From assembly GCA_022813625.1 (NCBI GenBank), contig JAKLMB010000023.1:434001-498000 (forward strand): DNA of 64,000 nt, read 5' to 3'. Shown piece by piece: positions 41,958-57,188 of this stretch. The DNA comes from Aaosphaeria pasadenensis. Taxonomy: Eukaryota; Ascomycota; Dothideomycetes; Pleosporales. The notes beneath the pieces are model-generated. The model had not been told where the DNA came from and did no database searches. It saw only the letters and a program-made list of their open reading frames with translations. A program made the position numbers and the translations under genes. How positions within the stretch are numbered: position 1 is the stretch's first letter; each line of letters opens with the position of its first letter.

Positions 41958-44900
41958 CTATTTCTTCGATGCTGACCCTGGGTCGCCCCGGGGTGTCGAT
42001 GAGGCTTTCAGAACCATACTTCCAAGGGCCAGAGAGCCGCTACCAGGACGAGCGCCTTCGGTACTTGCCCGTGCCATTCCGGCGACCGGCTGCTGGATCT
42101 CGAAAGGATGGGGAGGCTCGAGGTCTTCGGCTTCTTCGACAAGCGTCCAGTCGTCGAACTCGTCGCTATCGCCTTCGCGCTTTTCGTGTTTCCTGATCAG
42201 GGTCCTTGCACGGTCGAGTTCGCGGTAGATGGTTTGGATAGCAACGTGCGTGCCGTTTTCCTGTTATCTGTTAGACCATCTTCCCCAAGTATGCAATAAT
42301 GGCGATTCTTACCCTGCGGATCTTCTGTCCCAGCACTTTCGCTTTGACGATCATGCGTTGGCTGTTTGTTGCTTCCCATAGAGCTCTACTGAAGACACTG
42401 ATGTTGATTTTGTTGAGTCTTACGCCTACTCCAAGATCCTCGACACGTTGGGCGAAGAAGAACTGGTCGCCGAAGAACGGTTTGATGATGGTGGGAATAC
42501 CAGCTCGAAGACTCGCGCCAGTCGTGCCTGATCCACCATGGTGGACTGCTGCATCCATCTGCTTGAACAGCCAGTCGTGCGGACAAGCCTGAATCTGGAA
42601 CACCTCCGGCGGGATTGGAACTTCTGCCTGTGATGCCTCCTTGCCTTTGCCTAGGCGATCTGACCAGCCCTTGGAGAGAATGCAGCGTACATCTGCTTTG
42701 AGAACAGATTGGATGACAGCTTGAGTGAGGGCTGCTGGGTCCTCAATGACGATAGATCCGAAACCCACATACACGAGCTTCTTATTGTCCTCGCGAGCCT
42801 TGGCAATGAAGTTGACCAGGTCTTCAGGAGGCTTGTAGTTGTCCGCTTCGTCCAAGAACCAGTAGCCGGTCACACGTATCCAATCGGGCCAATCCAGGGG
42901 CGGAGGGACCACAGAAGGGCTGAAATTGTACAGGAAAGGTCGAAGATTAGCCTGCATCTTTGCCTGCGAAGTGTTCTGTAGACCCAAATCTTGTCGTCGC
43001 CACTTGTTGATTTGTCCTGAGATCGCAGTCCAGAAAATCGTGTCGAAGGTTAGATACGTTACACTGTTGTAGCCACCACCCATCTTCTTCTCCATCACGG
43101 AGAACGCATGAGGGTAGGTTCGTGTACGGGTCCAAGGCATGGTAAAGGCACGGAAGTATGGGATTTCCAAAGCTTCCGCGATGTGTATGCCTGCCATAGC
43201 ACTGGGGCTTTCGATGAGGACGTCCGCGCCTTGACAGGCCTGCCAGGCAGAACTGCAGACAGCATCGAGCCATCCACGGAACTTGGCATTTGCCTCCTTC
43301 ATGAAGCTGTAGGTGAACATTCCGTGCTCGACGCAAATCCTCATCAGCTCGGCTGGATTGCCCTCGACTGGTGCAAAATCTATACCATTCTCGCGGACGA
43401 CGGATTCGAATTCGGCGTGCGTTGCGATCCTAGGTTTATGGCCTTCCTTCAAGAGCTCTTTGCAGAGAGCCAAGTACGGCTGAACATCGCCACGCGATCC
43501 AATGGTCAGGCACACGATGTTGAGGGGCTCGGAAGGTTTAAAGTCGACGATAGACGCGAGCGGATCGTCGAAGATCAAGGGGATTCGTTCGTTATCGGCT
43601 CCTCGAATAATTTGCGACACCTCTGCAGGCTCTGGTCCGTCTGCAACTAGGCGTGCTTCTTGCAAGAGGTCGTGCTCGAACTTGGCTGCCTCGTCTTCGC
43701 TATCGATCCCAGATGAAGATGTATCATCGTCCTCAATGTATTTCGTGCTCTCAAGGATTCGGAGAACCGTGATGGCACATTCATCGCGATATTCTGCCTT
43801 AGAAAATTCAAAGAATAGCTCTTCATGGCCACGAATTACGATAGCCAAGCCATGGTATCCTAGACGGAAACCTTTCTCTTTGTTGACATTCTCGATGTCG
43901 CGCATGGGTAGAATGATCTAGAGTGATGATGTCAGCCATGTTACGGGAAGGTTAGAGATTCTTCTTTCAACAATGAGACGAACCTTTGTTTTCAATGTAG
44001 GAACCAGGCTTCGGAAACAGAAGTAGCGACCACTGATGTAGATCTTTCCATAGTTGGGAAGAATTCGCTGGAGCGACGCAAAGAAGGAAGACTGCAATTG
44101 TTCAGTATCAGGAAAGGCGAAATGCTCGCGAAAATGCTCAGCTGCCTTTGCAGCGTCTTCATCTTCCTCGAAGCCGTGAACTTGGTCGCCTGGCTCAAGC
44201 CCGTCGGCAGTAGTGTAGTGCTTTCTACCACCAGCCAGCATGCCGGATACTTTCTCATAGTAGCCCATGGCATCGGTAGCGAGTAGGTTACCCATCTTCT
44301 TGGAACGATTGCGAAGAAATCCCGCAAGCCCCGAAGCTTTTTGAAAAGGGATGGAGGCAATGTCTTGGAGAGCAGAGGAAGAGCCCGACAACCGGGAGTT
44401 TAAGTGTTGCGCGTCAGCGTCGTCTTCGACGTCGGGACTGCCAAGCGGTGATTGTCTGTTGCCATGGGATTCACCGCGTTTCGCAGCGGGCTTGAGTGAA
44501 TGAGCTGCAGCCTTCCCGCCAGATGAACGGGTAGTATCTTGCGAGTGCCTCGTCAAATTATCAGACTTATCAGAAGCCTCCAAACGCGGTGAATGAAGGT
44601 TTGGCGCTCGGAAAACATCTGAACGGCCCAATATTTGGCTCGCCGACGCATTGCTCTCGTCCATTGACTGTACTGCAGCCGATGATTCTGTGCCCGGGCC
44701 AAATGAATTTGTCGCTGATTCTGAGGAATCATGAGGCTTTGTAGATAATGGTGATCGGTCTCTGGCAAGGCTCGTAGAGCGTCTATCCGCGCGACCGCTG
44801 AAGCTGCGCCTGGCCTCGTGGCTGGGTCTACGAAACGTGCGGGAGGCATCCATACTCCGTCGCACATCAAGGCTTTTCCTTTTCACATCTGTACTTGATC

Positions 44901-46605
44901 GGCCGGGCTCGACGCTCAGACTGGACCGACCAGCATATGGGCCAGGCAGAGGCGATAATGTAGCTCGGACACTCTCCGTGATTGGCTGGGCTCCAAAAGC
45001 GCTCTCTGTGAGCTGTGCGGTACTACTAGGTGCACCAAGCATAGTGGGTGTGGTCGCCGCCCCATCAGCTTGCCCTGGTGTTTGATGGTGATCATTATCA
45101 TTGACCATTATTCGAAGCACGTTGAGCGCGTCTTGTCCGTTGGAAAAAAAGGAAAAGAAATACTGTTGACAGTGTCAGTCGGGATTACAGTACCATGGTT
45201 CGTCCCACATACCTCATCAATAGCGAATGTCTCGTCGTTGTCAATCACGCGGACCTTGACCGTGTCGGCGAAGTCCAAGATGGTGCTCTCTTCTATCTCA
45301 AGGACGTTCTGGATCGGAAGGGATATTTTGACGCTGTTGCCTTCGTTGTGCGTTCGGAATATCACCTTCTGGATCGACCTCACCCACTCTTTGGCGCTAA
45401 CCGCGCTGTCTGCTCTAAACTGATAAGTGCGCTCGTCCGTAGTGACGATAAATATTGTTTCGTCTTTGGTCTTATCTTTTGAGTCCAACACCTCGGCGGA
45501 TATGGCATACTGGAGATTTATTCGATTGCGAGGGAAGTATAGATCTGCGGGGTTTGTGTAGTAGGCGAGAACATCTCCGCGAAGTATAAACCAATAGCGA
45601 TTGTACTTGGAACGACCACGCTTTGATAAATAACCCGTCTTGCTGACGTCGTGCTGCGGTGGTACGGTTAGCAATGGTACCGATACTAGGCAACCATGAA
45701 TAGCCTTACATGTTTCTTGGGAATATATGCATAGAAGCATATGTGCCGCTGGGTTATGTACATGTACCCTTGCAGTAAGATGCTTTGGAGCAGCCAACAT
45801 GGATATTCTACGTTCGTTAGATAGATCTTCCACCCAATAATAAGCGACAAGCCATACCTGAGATGACTTCCTCCAGATTCTCAAACTCAAAGATATCTTG
45901 TAGGCGCCCCGCAAGCGTAACAGGAGCTCGAGACTTTGCTAGATTTGACACGCTTCCATGCCGACCTTTATCGGATTGTTTCCGCTTCTCCACATGGATA
46001 TCTTGGCCAGCCGTGACCTTCGATTTATGCTTCAGTGTTTTGCTATCTCGCGAGGTTGCAACGGCAGCATCTTCGGACGGACGAGGAGGCAGGAACTGCG
46101 ACGAAGACATTTGATCCGCATGATGTGCTTCCGATTTGTTTTCCTTCCTGCTTGAGCTTTTGAGCTTTGGTAATGAACGAAGGAGCTTGTTCTCCGACAG
46201 TGACCTGCGATGTTTATGCTCCGCCGGCTTGCGGCTGTCCTCTGCTTGTGCCTGTGGCTGCTGGAAATCATTGGATGTATTGATCCGACTCAGTCTTGCT
46301 GCGCCATCCAGGCTGTGATATGGTACCCTCCCCGTCCTCTTCCCCTCGTCATCGCTGTCACCGGAATCCACGCCTTCCATAGCTGCGAGATCGGTCTGCG
46401 ACTGCTGACTGACCCTAGCAATCATGGAGAAGAGCGACTGGTTCATGGGCATGATATCCTTCCTTTTCGGAGCTGTGACATCGTCCTGTGCATCGTCCCC
46501 ATCTCGAAAGCGTTCGGGTATGTCCAGCGAGATCCTCCGCGAGTCTTTCCGTTTCTTCGTTAACTTGCGGCCCGTACGGTGCCGCGACCGCTCTTCTGAT
46601 TCCAT
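41958..46605 (-). CDS. ATG26: UDP-glucose:sterol 3-beta-glucosyltransferase (ATG26/UGT51)
   Basis: Six exons: 46605-45858, 45807-45710, 45653-45213, 45162-43984, 43917-42313 and 42260-41958 (introns 50, 56, 50, 66 and 52 bp); 1457 aa. It glucosylates membrane sterols (ergosterol) and in some fungi supports pexophagy. Domains in order: disordered Ser/Arg-rich N-terminus; first GRAM part ([19 protein letters not shown], about 250-282) split by a PH domain (GYLSKRG...[16 protein letters not shown], about 287-385); Ser-rich linker; second GRAM ([10 protein letters not shown] to LRILES, about 740-880); GT1/GT28 glycosyltransferase from about 953 ([20 protein letters not shown]) with the UDP-sugar motif [17 protein letters not shown] near 1290. 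All family hallmarks are present. The 98-nt exon 2 carries the first GRAM core. Confidence 0.95.
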
Positions 46606-47950
46606 CGTTTATGCGTATGTATTTCGTGGTGAGTGAGTTGTGGGTGGGCGAAGCTCCCAGTACTCCGAGTACTGATGGATGTGTTGGGGGATGGCGTCAG
46701 GCGCTCGGAGGTGCTGCGGCGTTGAAAGGACGTGGGAGGCTGCGGCCTATAGAGTTGTCGAGGGCATGTGAAATTCAGACGAGGTCAAGAACGGACTGCA
46801 GTGGGCAGTTAGAGGAAAAGATACAATCACATATTGGAAGCAATGAGTCGTTGTACTAACTGACGCGCGCTGACAAGAAATTCGCCATGTCCACGGGTCG
46901 TACTGGGGGGGTTGCAGGTGGTGGTGGTTAGCGGCGGGCGAATCAAGCGCGTGTCTTGAGGCAGGCCATCCCACCCATGTATATTATTAGGTAGCTTGTG
47001 ATAAGAGAGAGGCAGTGGAAGAGAGAGGGAATGGAATAGAGGGTGCAAGGCAGCAGGATGCAGGATGCCGTATAGTCGCTGCATGTACGTATGTAGATAG
47101 CACGTAGGATGATGTAGAGGCCTCTGGCTGACTACCTAGGTACTTGTAGGAAGGATGATAACGATTTAGCCACGCATCTATTCTCTCGGGATGAGTATGC
47201 AGCATTGTCAGCACCTTATTGCACTCTCTCATTAAGTCCCTAAGGTAACTGATTGACCACAGAAACGTCTGCATTCAACTATCCCTACGAGCGTACAATG
47301 CAGTACAACATGCATAGGTGGATGGGTCTCTATGGTACGATGTACTGTGTACCACATGCAAGAATGAGTCTAAGCAATTCAGCCACGCACGCCATCCCAC
47401 TCCCACTCCCACTCATCCCATTCTCATTCTCAGTCTTCTTCTCAATTCCAAGCTCAATCCCAATCTCAGTCTCAGCCTTTCTCTTCTTCCCCGCCATAGT
47501 CCGTTCAATATGGGGAAATGGTATGCACAGACCATGGTGTGCACTGCCGCCCTAATACGTCACAAGGCAAAGAGACGTTCTAAGTCGATCCCGAGGTCTC
47601 TTCACTTGGGTACCACTACCGTGACTACTGTGACTACTGGGTACCTAGTGACCGTCTTAGCTTCTGACGCTGGCCCGGCTAGACCATAGGGCCAGCACGC
47701 GGTCACGAGATATGATTTCACCAAAACATGAGGCTCTGCAGTTTGTTGTGGATCAACTCCATCTTGACATTATATATACATACAGTCCCAATTTCAACAC
47801 AATATTGAAGCGACAGAAACATGTTAATGAAACGGTTCCCGATTGTTACAGTTCTGAACCAGGCGCCGGGCACGCAACCAATGTTCATCAATTTGCATAT
47901 CATGATCCAAATGCTCCCATTACCCCTTCCATGATCCTAAACATTACGGC
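46606..47950. other. Intergenic region
   Basis: 1.35 kb between ATG26 (promoter side) and the PEP4 3' end. It contains the imperfect palindrome CAGTACTCCGAGTACTG at about 46658-46674 and a degenerate CTCCCA/CTCATT hexamer-like repeat at 47395-47485. No gene was recognised. Confidence 0.5.
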
Positions 47951-49327
<1,377 letters not shown>

Positions 49328-52300
49328 ATCGATCGATCAACGACGATGGTATGGCTAAAGAAAGGGTATGCGACGTAGATGAGGGATATCAAAGAAGATG
49401 GGTTGTGTTGATGTTGTGATGATGGATGAGGGAAGCTGCTGTGAGGTAGAGAGCTTGAGGTGGCTGGGGGCGAGCCAGCGTCATCTGAGCTGCCTAAAGA
49501 CATGGCACGTGCACAGAGTTCCAAGGTTTCCGATCGCTGGATCCGGTTTAGTGGCAGGAACAACTATCGATAGTCCCCGCAAATAGATGATGCATTTAGA
49601 GGAGATGCGCGCATCATTGACTAACAGGACAGGATAGAGTACAGTCTAGAGCAAGCAAAACGTTGTTTATAGACTGCATTGTATGTGCTGTAGGTACCTA
49701 GAATTTAGACTTGTGTAGCATGCACTTTGGTGGTGCGGTGCCATTCTCCAGTCCCATCCATCATGGTGCTTTGCTAGCTTGAATCCAGCCGTTTCCACAG
49801 CAGCAGAGCGCCGCGAGTCCTACTCATGCACGAACGCTGCCAACAAGTACTGACTCACAAAATACCAAACACCATAACTGAGTAGTATTCAACACAACCT
49901 AGAGCACAGTGAGCTATCGAGAATAAACACCTACTGCCTACAGTATTCTGTAGAATGCTTCGTCCTCTAGCAGTTATATGCGAACAAGACTTTATTTGTC
50001 ATTTGCAGCCGCAACCGGCTGACTAGGTTTGTACATCTACCTAGGTAGTTCCTACCAGCACCCAGGAGCCATAAAAGTGTCAGGACCTATAGTTTAGAGG
50101 TAGTCAGACTTGACTGATATCTGACCTTCAACAGTTTCTGATGCACACTTATTTACTTAAAGATGGACCTTACCACCTTATATCACAGAGCTTTAACCTA
50201 GTCACGTGCTCTCCCAAATCTGCAGAACATTAAGCCGCGAGGACCTTGTTACATTGCAAAACCTTCTCTTTGAAATTAGACTATTGGTCCTGACATACGG
50301 AAGCATAGCTTCTACTGTGTAAGCGATCTTACATTACAAATGTGTACCTACCAAGGAGAAGGGCAGAGTCAAGCTCGGATAGCTCATATAAACCAACCGC
50401 CCAATTATCTTAAACGCATGCACGAATTTTCCTAGTTCGTATGTAAAGGCATTTTGCGTCCGCCTTGATGGACCAGTCACGGTGATAAAAACGTAGATAA
50501 GACGACCCTTGTTCTCAAGCAAGAAAATGTGATCTTGTGCTTCGAGAATAGAATTCCCTTGCCTAAGTATCAGAGCTACGATACGCTACTGTCCAAGTGC
50601 AGGGTTGCGAATTGGGTAGATCCAAGCGATGACCAGACGCGCGGGACCGGGCTAGACGAAAGACGATGCGATGCTTGTACGAGTACAATGAGTATTGTAG
50701 TGCCGAGAGAGGGAAAGAAAGAGACAAGAGTAGCATGCGTGACTGGTATGTCTGAGCCACGTCCAGAATTTCCCGATTTGGGACTTGTATCACCGACCAA
50801 TGTGTATAGATCGATCAGCTCACGTCTCGCAGTTGTGTACGGAGTACTCCGTAAACCTGAGGGTATCAGTGGTTGCATCGGTATGGCTGCATATCATACT
50901 TGAGTAGATACAGCCTGCACCGTGGACTGATGTGAAATGCGAAAGTGTAGGCATGTATTAATTCTCCTCGCTATTGAAGGAGATTGCAAGTGCTCTGAAT
51001 CTGCTAAGTAATCTGCTACACGGGCCAGTGTTCTTACAAGTATCTATGACCCTGAACAGCTCGTACGATGACAAAAGTGGGGTTCCGATTCATTCTTCGA
51101 TCAATGTGTAGTGCTAATCTCTCGTTGTTCAGAGGTGAGACTACGAGGTATGTCCTACCTACAACATGAAGCGTGTTTTATCCTCATGCTCGGATTCACA
51201 CCGCCTCCAGTCTCTCATTGTCGCATTTGCTATGGCAGGTCGAGATCGAGACGTGCATGATATTCACGGAAAACAGTGACATTCTGATGATCTCCCGAAC
51301 CTGAAGGTAAATGGACATTGCTTGGTATCATGGCATGTCTTCTTCTAACAGCGGAGGAGCACGTTTCCTTGGCGGTGAATACGAGCGGAAAGTTGTGTAT
51401 CACAATCTCGAAAACCCGACGCTAGATGGGAACATAGAACACCGTCTACATGGCCATCACTTGCACTGTCATGGGTAGGAGAGGTCGAACGAACTTAGAA
51501 CTCCTTTTTCATGCATGCAAAAACATCCAGAGCTGAGTTCTGGCATTCTGAGCTTCCTGGGTAAGCAGCATTTTATTCTCGGGCGAGAAGTCCAGAGGCG
51601 TTTCCCAATGCAGATGTCTCATATGCTCTCAACACAGCTAGCACAAAAGGGAAATGGGAAAACCAGGCAAACGCACGATATGGAAACATGATGGAATCTT
51701 GAGCAAAGATATGTTAGCTGCAGCAGTATTGTGTTTACGTTTTATTTGCACACAAACACTCTTACGCGATACCAAGCACTTTGATAAGCTTTTACAAGAC
51801 ATCGCCCACTGTGGAGCGTGAAGTGGAAATGACTTTGCTAGTTGTTTAATTTCCTATCTCGTGCTCGGAAATCTCTAGCAGAATACGGTATGCGGATAGC
51901 GGAGAATTGTACCAACGGAGTGAAGTTCATCTCTGAACGCAACCTTAAGGTACCCCTGAGTTTAGTTGACCACTAAACCAACTAGTAATCGGCAGCGAGC
52001 CGGAAATCTGCACAGTGGCAGAAAGGCTCGGATAGGTCGGCGCCCCTCCACGTCACGCCAAGGCGTGTGTATCCCTATTTCCCTGATACATCGAAACCCC
52101 TGTCTTTCCGCTGGAGCTTCTCAAACATGCTGGAGAAAAACTGCGGAATCTCTGTAACCAAAAGTCATAGGGTTGGCGAGTGCGGAGAGAGCGATCGAAA
52201 GATAGGACTGAACGAGAAATGGCACACGAGTGGATAGTGTGGACTCTGTGGGGCATACTACGAACGAACGCTTTGTCGTTAGGACAGATATCTGCCATGG

Positions 52301-53635
52301 GCACACGCCAGTAAGAGCCCGTAAGTGGGCCATATATACTTGGCGTAGATCGCATTCGTGATTCTCATTGTGTATCTGAGCGGGAGGGGGAGGCCAGTGG
52401 GCCACACGAGCCTCAAGTCTGAGAGAGCATGAGGGGTCTATGGAGAGGCCGAACGAGCAGTAAAGTACTCCGTGCCGTGCTGGAGAGACCGCAGAGTCGT
52501 GGACAAGAGCAAGCAAGAAAGGAGAGCATCCCCTGCGTTACATTACCTGGTACCAAGCCCCCAAAGAAGCAACCTAGATCGTCCTCACATGAGCAGAAGG
52601 AAGGGTGGCACCTGCAGACATGGGAAATGTATCAACTGACGCGGCACCGTGTCGAATAATGATGAATTAGTCGAGCAGTACGCCGTACCGTAAATGCGAA
52701 GTGGATATGTCGAGCCACCGCCAATGGTAATCATCGAGGTGGGATAATGAGATTTGGTGAGATGAGATGAAATGAAAAGGAGGGTAATAAACCTTTCCAT
52801 CCCATATCGCCCATGAGATAATCATCGCCATCCCATATCCATGTCAAAATCATTCCCTCCCCTTCCTTCCCTTCCTTTGCCTTCCCTGTCCAGCTCTTTC
52901 TCCGTTCCCATGGGATGGCATTTGCAGGAGTAAATGTGGCTGATAGATTGGGGCGGCCGACCAAGGAGGGGAGAGAGAAAGCAGAGAGAGCCACAAGGGG
53001 GGCAGGAAGAAGATTCAGGCGAGCCATAGAGAATGGGTGAATGAGTGAACCAGACACCCAGAAATGAATTCCAGGCGGACGTCCGCGCTACAAAGTCGCA
53101 GGAGCAACAACTAAGCGGCAACGGAACGGCTATGCCAAGATATTTGGTGCCATTCACCATGTCAATGCCTCCACTCCACTATTAACCACACACACCCCTT
53201 CAGGCCAGAGGGATGTCTCCTCCCAGGGTCCCTCGCGGTGGCGTCTTTTTATCGTCCGTACTTCTGTCTCTTTTGGATCGTCCACAAAAGCCCCCTCGTT
53301 CCCTTTCCCGTCTCCTCTTTATTTTTTCAACTCCGTCGAGGATACATACATACCGCTTACCTGTCTGTTACCTCGACTTCTCTACTCTCACCGACATCCT
53401 CCCACCAGGACACTCCCTTTGCTCAAATATCTCTGCTCACGGACGGACGACCATTTCGATCTGGCCACACTACTACGATCACGTTCTATGGCCCTTTTGA
53501 ACTTCTGAACCAGTCAATCCCGATGATAACGCTCCCTACGCCGTAGATTCTCCTCTTTATACCTAGACCGCCTGCGTCACATCAGCTTCGAGTTACCCCG
53601 GCGAGCAAATAAGATAGTTGGAATTAATAGGAACC
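49328..53635. other. Gene-free divergent interval of 4.3 kb
   Basis: Between divergent PEP4 and the acyltransferase. No coding frame is supported. It is moderately AT-rich in 49600-52000, contains the perfect 16-bp palindrome TACGGAGTACTCCGTA at 50838-50853, and has several CTAGGTA/TACCTAG words (49690-50050). From about 53170 to 53580 the plus strand is C/T-rich, as expected for the acyltransferase promoter and leader. Confidence 0.5.
50838..50853. repeat. 16-bp perfect palindrome TACGGAGTACTCCGTA
   Basis: A self-complementary 16-mer. Related TACTCCGTA/GAGTACTCCG words recur at about 7201, 12958, 46660, 52465 and 55785, always between genes. Confidence 0.8.
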
Positions 53636-55088
53636 ATGGCTCCTCCCCGCGACGCAAATTGGATAGACGTGAGTGCTTCGAACCTTACGCCACGAACGCC
53701 TTTCTGTGTCACGTCCACTAACACCATCTGTCTTAGGGTCTGCGTGGTGTAGCCTCATTCATGGTCGTATGTGGCCATCTCTGCACATCCTTCGTACCAT
53801 GGCTGCATCAGCCCGCTCTCAATAAGAAAACCGCGCCTCACCTGTTCCAATTGCCGTTTTTCCGTCTCGTGGTCGGAGGTCGCACCGCCGTCGCGCTCTT
53901 TTTCCTCATTACAGGATACGTGAACTCGATTGGTCCAATTGGAAGATCAAGATCTGGAAATGTGGACGGTGCTTTCAATGGAATCGCACGCAGCTCCTTG
54001 GCCCGCTCTGGACGTCTCATCCTGCCTACAATGATCGCAACGGCGATCAGCTGGTTCATGGCACAAACGAACGCGTACCACATGACCAAGCATGTTGATG
54101 CTACTTGGGTTCGCCAGGGTTGGCATAGGCAAGAACCCACCCTGTGGAAAGCTCTCACCTCCCTGGTACATGCGCAGATATCGACTTGGACCACTGGCTG
54201 GGACGAGTACGATGGAACACAATGGACCCTACATCTTTTCCTCGAGGGTGCCATGTTGGTCTATACCACCATGCTAGCTACCGCATTGGTGAGGCCCAAG
54301 GCGCGAATGGTCATTTTTGGTGTACTCTACCTCTACTTTTGGAATGTCGGAATTAGTACGTTGCATTGGACCCAGCTTTTAGTATTTTCGCATGCTAACG
54401 GACTTCAGCCCAAAGTGTTGGATCTATCAAGGGTCTTAACATCGTAGTAGGCATGATCGTCGCAGAACTCCACCATCACTTCAAGGACTCGGCGACTTCC
54501 ACTCTTCCCACCCCTGTTCCTGCACTTTTGATCATCATGGGCATGTTTATGGGAGGATTCCCACAAGACTCCTTCGGAAATGCCCGTTGGTCCGACATGA
54601 TGGCCAAAACCATGCGCGCAATGACTGGCCGCGATACTGATATTCGCCGTTTCTGGGATCATCTAGGAGCTTCTTTCATCCTACTCGGCGTATTCTTCTC
54701 CCGGAACGCTCGCCGCGTGCTCACTTCGCCTGTCTTCAACTTCCTGGGTCGCGTCAGTTTCCCCGTCTATCTGCTGCACAACACTTTCATTAAGACTGTC
54801 TTGACTTGGATGATATACCTTCCCTCGGCCATGAACCCGCCAAAGAATGAGAAAGGAGAGCGGATGGACCTCCAGCGCGGATCTCCAGCTCACATGGCTA
54901 TCGCAATTCTCCTTTTCTATTATATCCTCTACCGAAGCGCAGCTCTATGGGTTCAATATGTCGACCCTCTCTGCGCAAAGGCAACCAATGCTGCTGTCAA
55001 CTGGGCACTTGGCGATGCGCCCACGAACAGCAGCGGGCCTCCACCTCATCGTAATGGCACCGCCGACAAGCACGTCCTACCAGCATAG
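53636..55088 (+). CDS. Acyltransferase-3 family membrane protein
   Basis: Exons 53636-53668, 53737-54355 and 54409-55088 (introns 68 and 53 bp); 443 aa. Integral membrane O-acyltransferase of the acyltransferase-3 family (PF01757 type), which moves acyl groups onto sugars, lipids or small metabolites. The 11-codon first exon joins to give WIDGLRGVASFMVVCGHL, the family's signature with a conserved Arg and His. Several hydrophobic segments follow (GRTAVALFFLITGYV, LYLYFWNVGI, PALLIIMGMFMGGF, FILLGVFFS, VYLLHNTFIK). The second intron has a GCTAAC branch site and is needed to pass an in-frame TAG pair. Substrate unknown. It stands alone, with no polyketide synthase or peptide synthetase nearby. 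Confidence 0.88.
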
Positions 55089-57188
55089 GGCACGTTTACG
55101 AACTTTCCTTCTCATTTTCTTCGTATTATATTCTCATGAGCATGGCCGCGGTACCTCTCATTCGCAAGAAATTGGTCCATTTAGCGCAACGCGTTTTAGC
55201 AAGCCCTTCTATACCCAGGTCCGGTCTTTGGCTTAGGACAGGACATTTTCCTTTGTTGGCAGCATCGTACTTTTGTCATAACATGAGCTCTACTTTTACA
55301 GATTAGGGTTGCAATCAGGCTTTTCAAGGATCGAACGATATATTTACCTCATGTCTGATCTGGAGTTCGAGCGATTTCTTTTGATGCGACAGGACCTACC
55401 ACTTGAGGCGTCCGTCTTACGTTTTGTCGTTTGAATAGCAATTGCTGTAGCATTATTGTGTGTAGGAAGGGACTATGAAAAGAGCTTGAAGCTGGCATCA
55501 AAGTAGTTCGTTCAGAGAATATGAAAAACAATATTCAAAATCAGCCTCATCACTTTCACCAGTAATAACCAAATCTCAAAACATTTGACCGAACATACCA
55601 CCGCAACCCCACCCCCACATGTTTCCCTACCATCGTCCCCATCATCGTTAACCCTTGTGTCGCACGTACACGCACGCACGCGCGTCAGACAGGACCATAA
55701 AAAAACGCCACAACCTTAATACTCTCCTAGCCCATTGTCGTACACAGACAACAGTAACAGTATGTAACTAGTATTTTGTAGACAGTACTCCGTACCTGAC
55801 ACTTCCTCTACGCATTCATTCTTCGCCCACTCCCGCCGCCCAACTTCCCCCAGACAGCAATTCAGCACTTCGCACGTGCCAGCCAGACACACGCAACGCC
55901 GACCGACATGCATGCGTGCACCACATGCATGCGCTTAATGCCTGCCTCGGTTCCGCCGGCATACGGCCATGTTCCGAAACGCTTACAAAGAAACAGATAG
56001 CACGATCGCTATGTTTTACGGACTTTGAAGGACCCGTGCCAAGGCAAAAGGAAAGTGTATATTTGGATTGATAGAGGGTCGGTGATGCCGAGGAAGGAGA
56101 GATAGTGTGTGTGTTTGTGTATTCTGGGAGACGGAGATAGAAGTACGGGGTTAGAATTTGGTTTTGCGAGGGTTGGGGAAGTGGTGTGAGGGAATTGGGA
56201 GTGTCTGTCTGTAGTGAGGATGGAGCGGTTGTTGGAGACGGAATTGATTGCCAACGTGATTGTCTTGGAGTAGAAGTGTTCTCTTTTGTTCGAAGTCTAT
56301 ACGTGCATGTTCACTACTGATGTTTTTCGTCGATTAGGACTACTGCTGATATTCTCATCTTTGATAGAGCAGAAGAGCTCCGCGGTATTTCTCTCGTTTT
56401 CTGCGGTAGCTGTGTATCTTCTTCATGTTCTCCTGGGTTATTACTGACTTTGGGGTATGGCTGCCCATTATAGTGCTCACATCCGCCGTAATAGCATATA
56501 GCTAGGTATCGATTTATACCTACGAAGTCCCCATCTATACACACTACCTACCTCGCAGCAATCGTTCTATCAAGTCAGAGAGATAGTCTCGACATTTGAA
56601 TACTACTCTACTCAAGATTAGGACTTCTAGAATATCGGACTTAATAGCCTTAGCCATATGAGCCAATATGATGGGGACGAGGAGAATGAGAACACTTCGA
56701 ATTTATGTGATTGCATGTTGAAAGCTACTGCCTGGCAGTCATGGTTTCCGACACTCTGATGGATTTACTCTACCACATCATACTATAGGCTTTGCTTCTC
56801 TCACCGACTACCTACAGAGCCATTGGATATGTGGAGGATCATTTGCCATGCTCCAAAGGCAATATGCTAAGGTCAAATGCTAGATGTCCACATCAACCTC
56901 TTGAACCAAGGTCCATGAACAGGCCTTTTACATCATTATAGAATTTAGATGTTAAATACTAGAGGTAAATTATCTGAAGGGAACAAATATCTATTGGATG
57001 CACGCTATAGATGATTACGAAATGAAGTCTCCAAACATAAAGAAACCGAGAATTTGGAAATAGATTACAAAAGGGATTAGTTAAAAGGAAATTCTAGATC
57101 AAACTTTACGCATACGCTAAGGTTGAATTCTTTAGATCTTCGTGTCTTCGCCAACTCTGTGCAATGAAACGCCTTCAGAAGCTTGCTC
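55089..57188. other. Intergenic region between convergent genes
   Basis: 2.1 kb without a recognised gene between the acyltransferase and RTA1 stop codons. It contains CACGCACGCACGCGCG simple sequence near 55670 and a TACTCCGTAC motif near 55787. It becomes AT-rich from 56500 to 57100. Confidence 0.5.
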
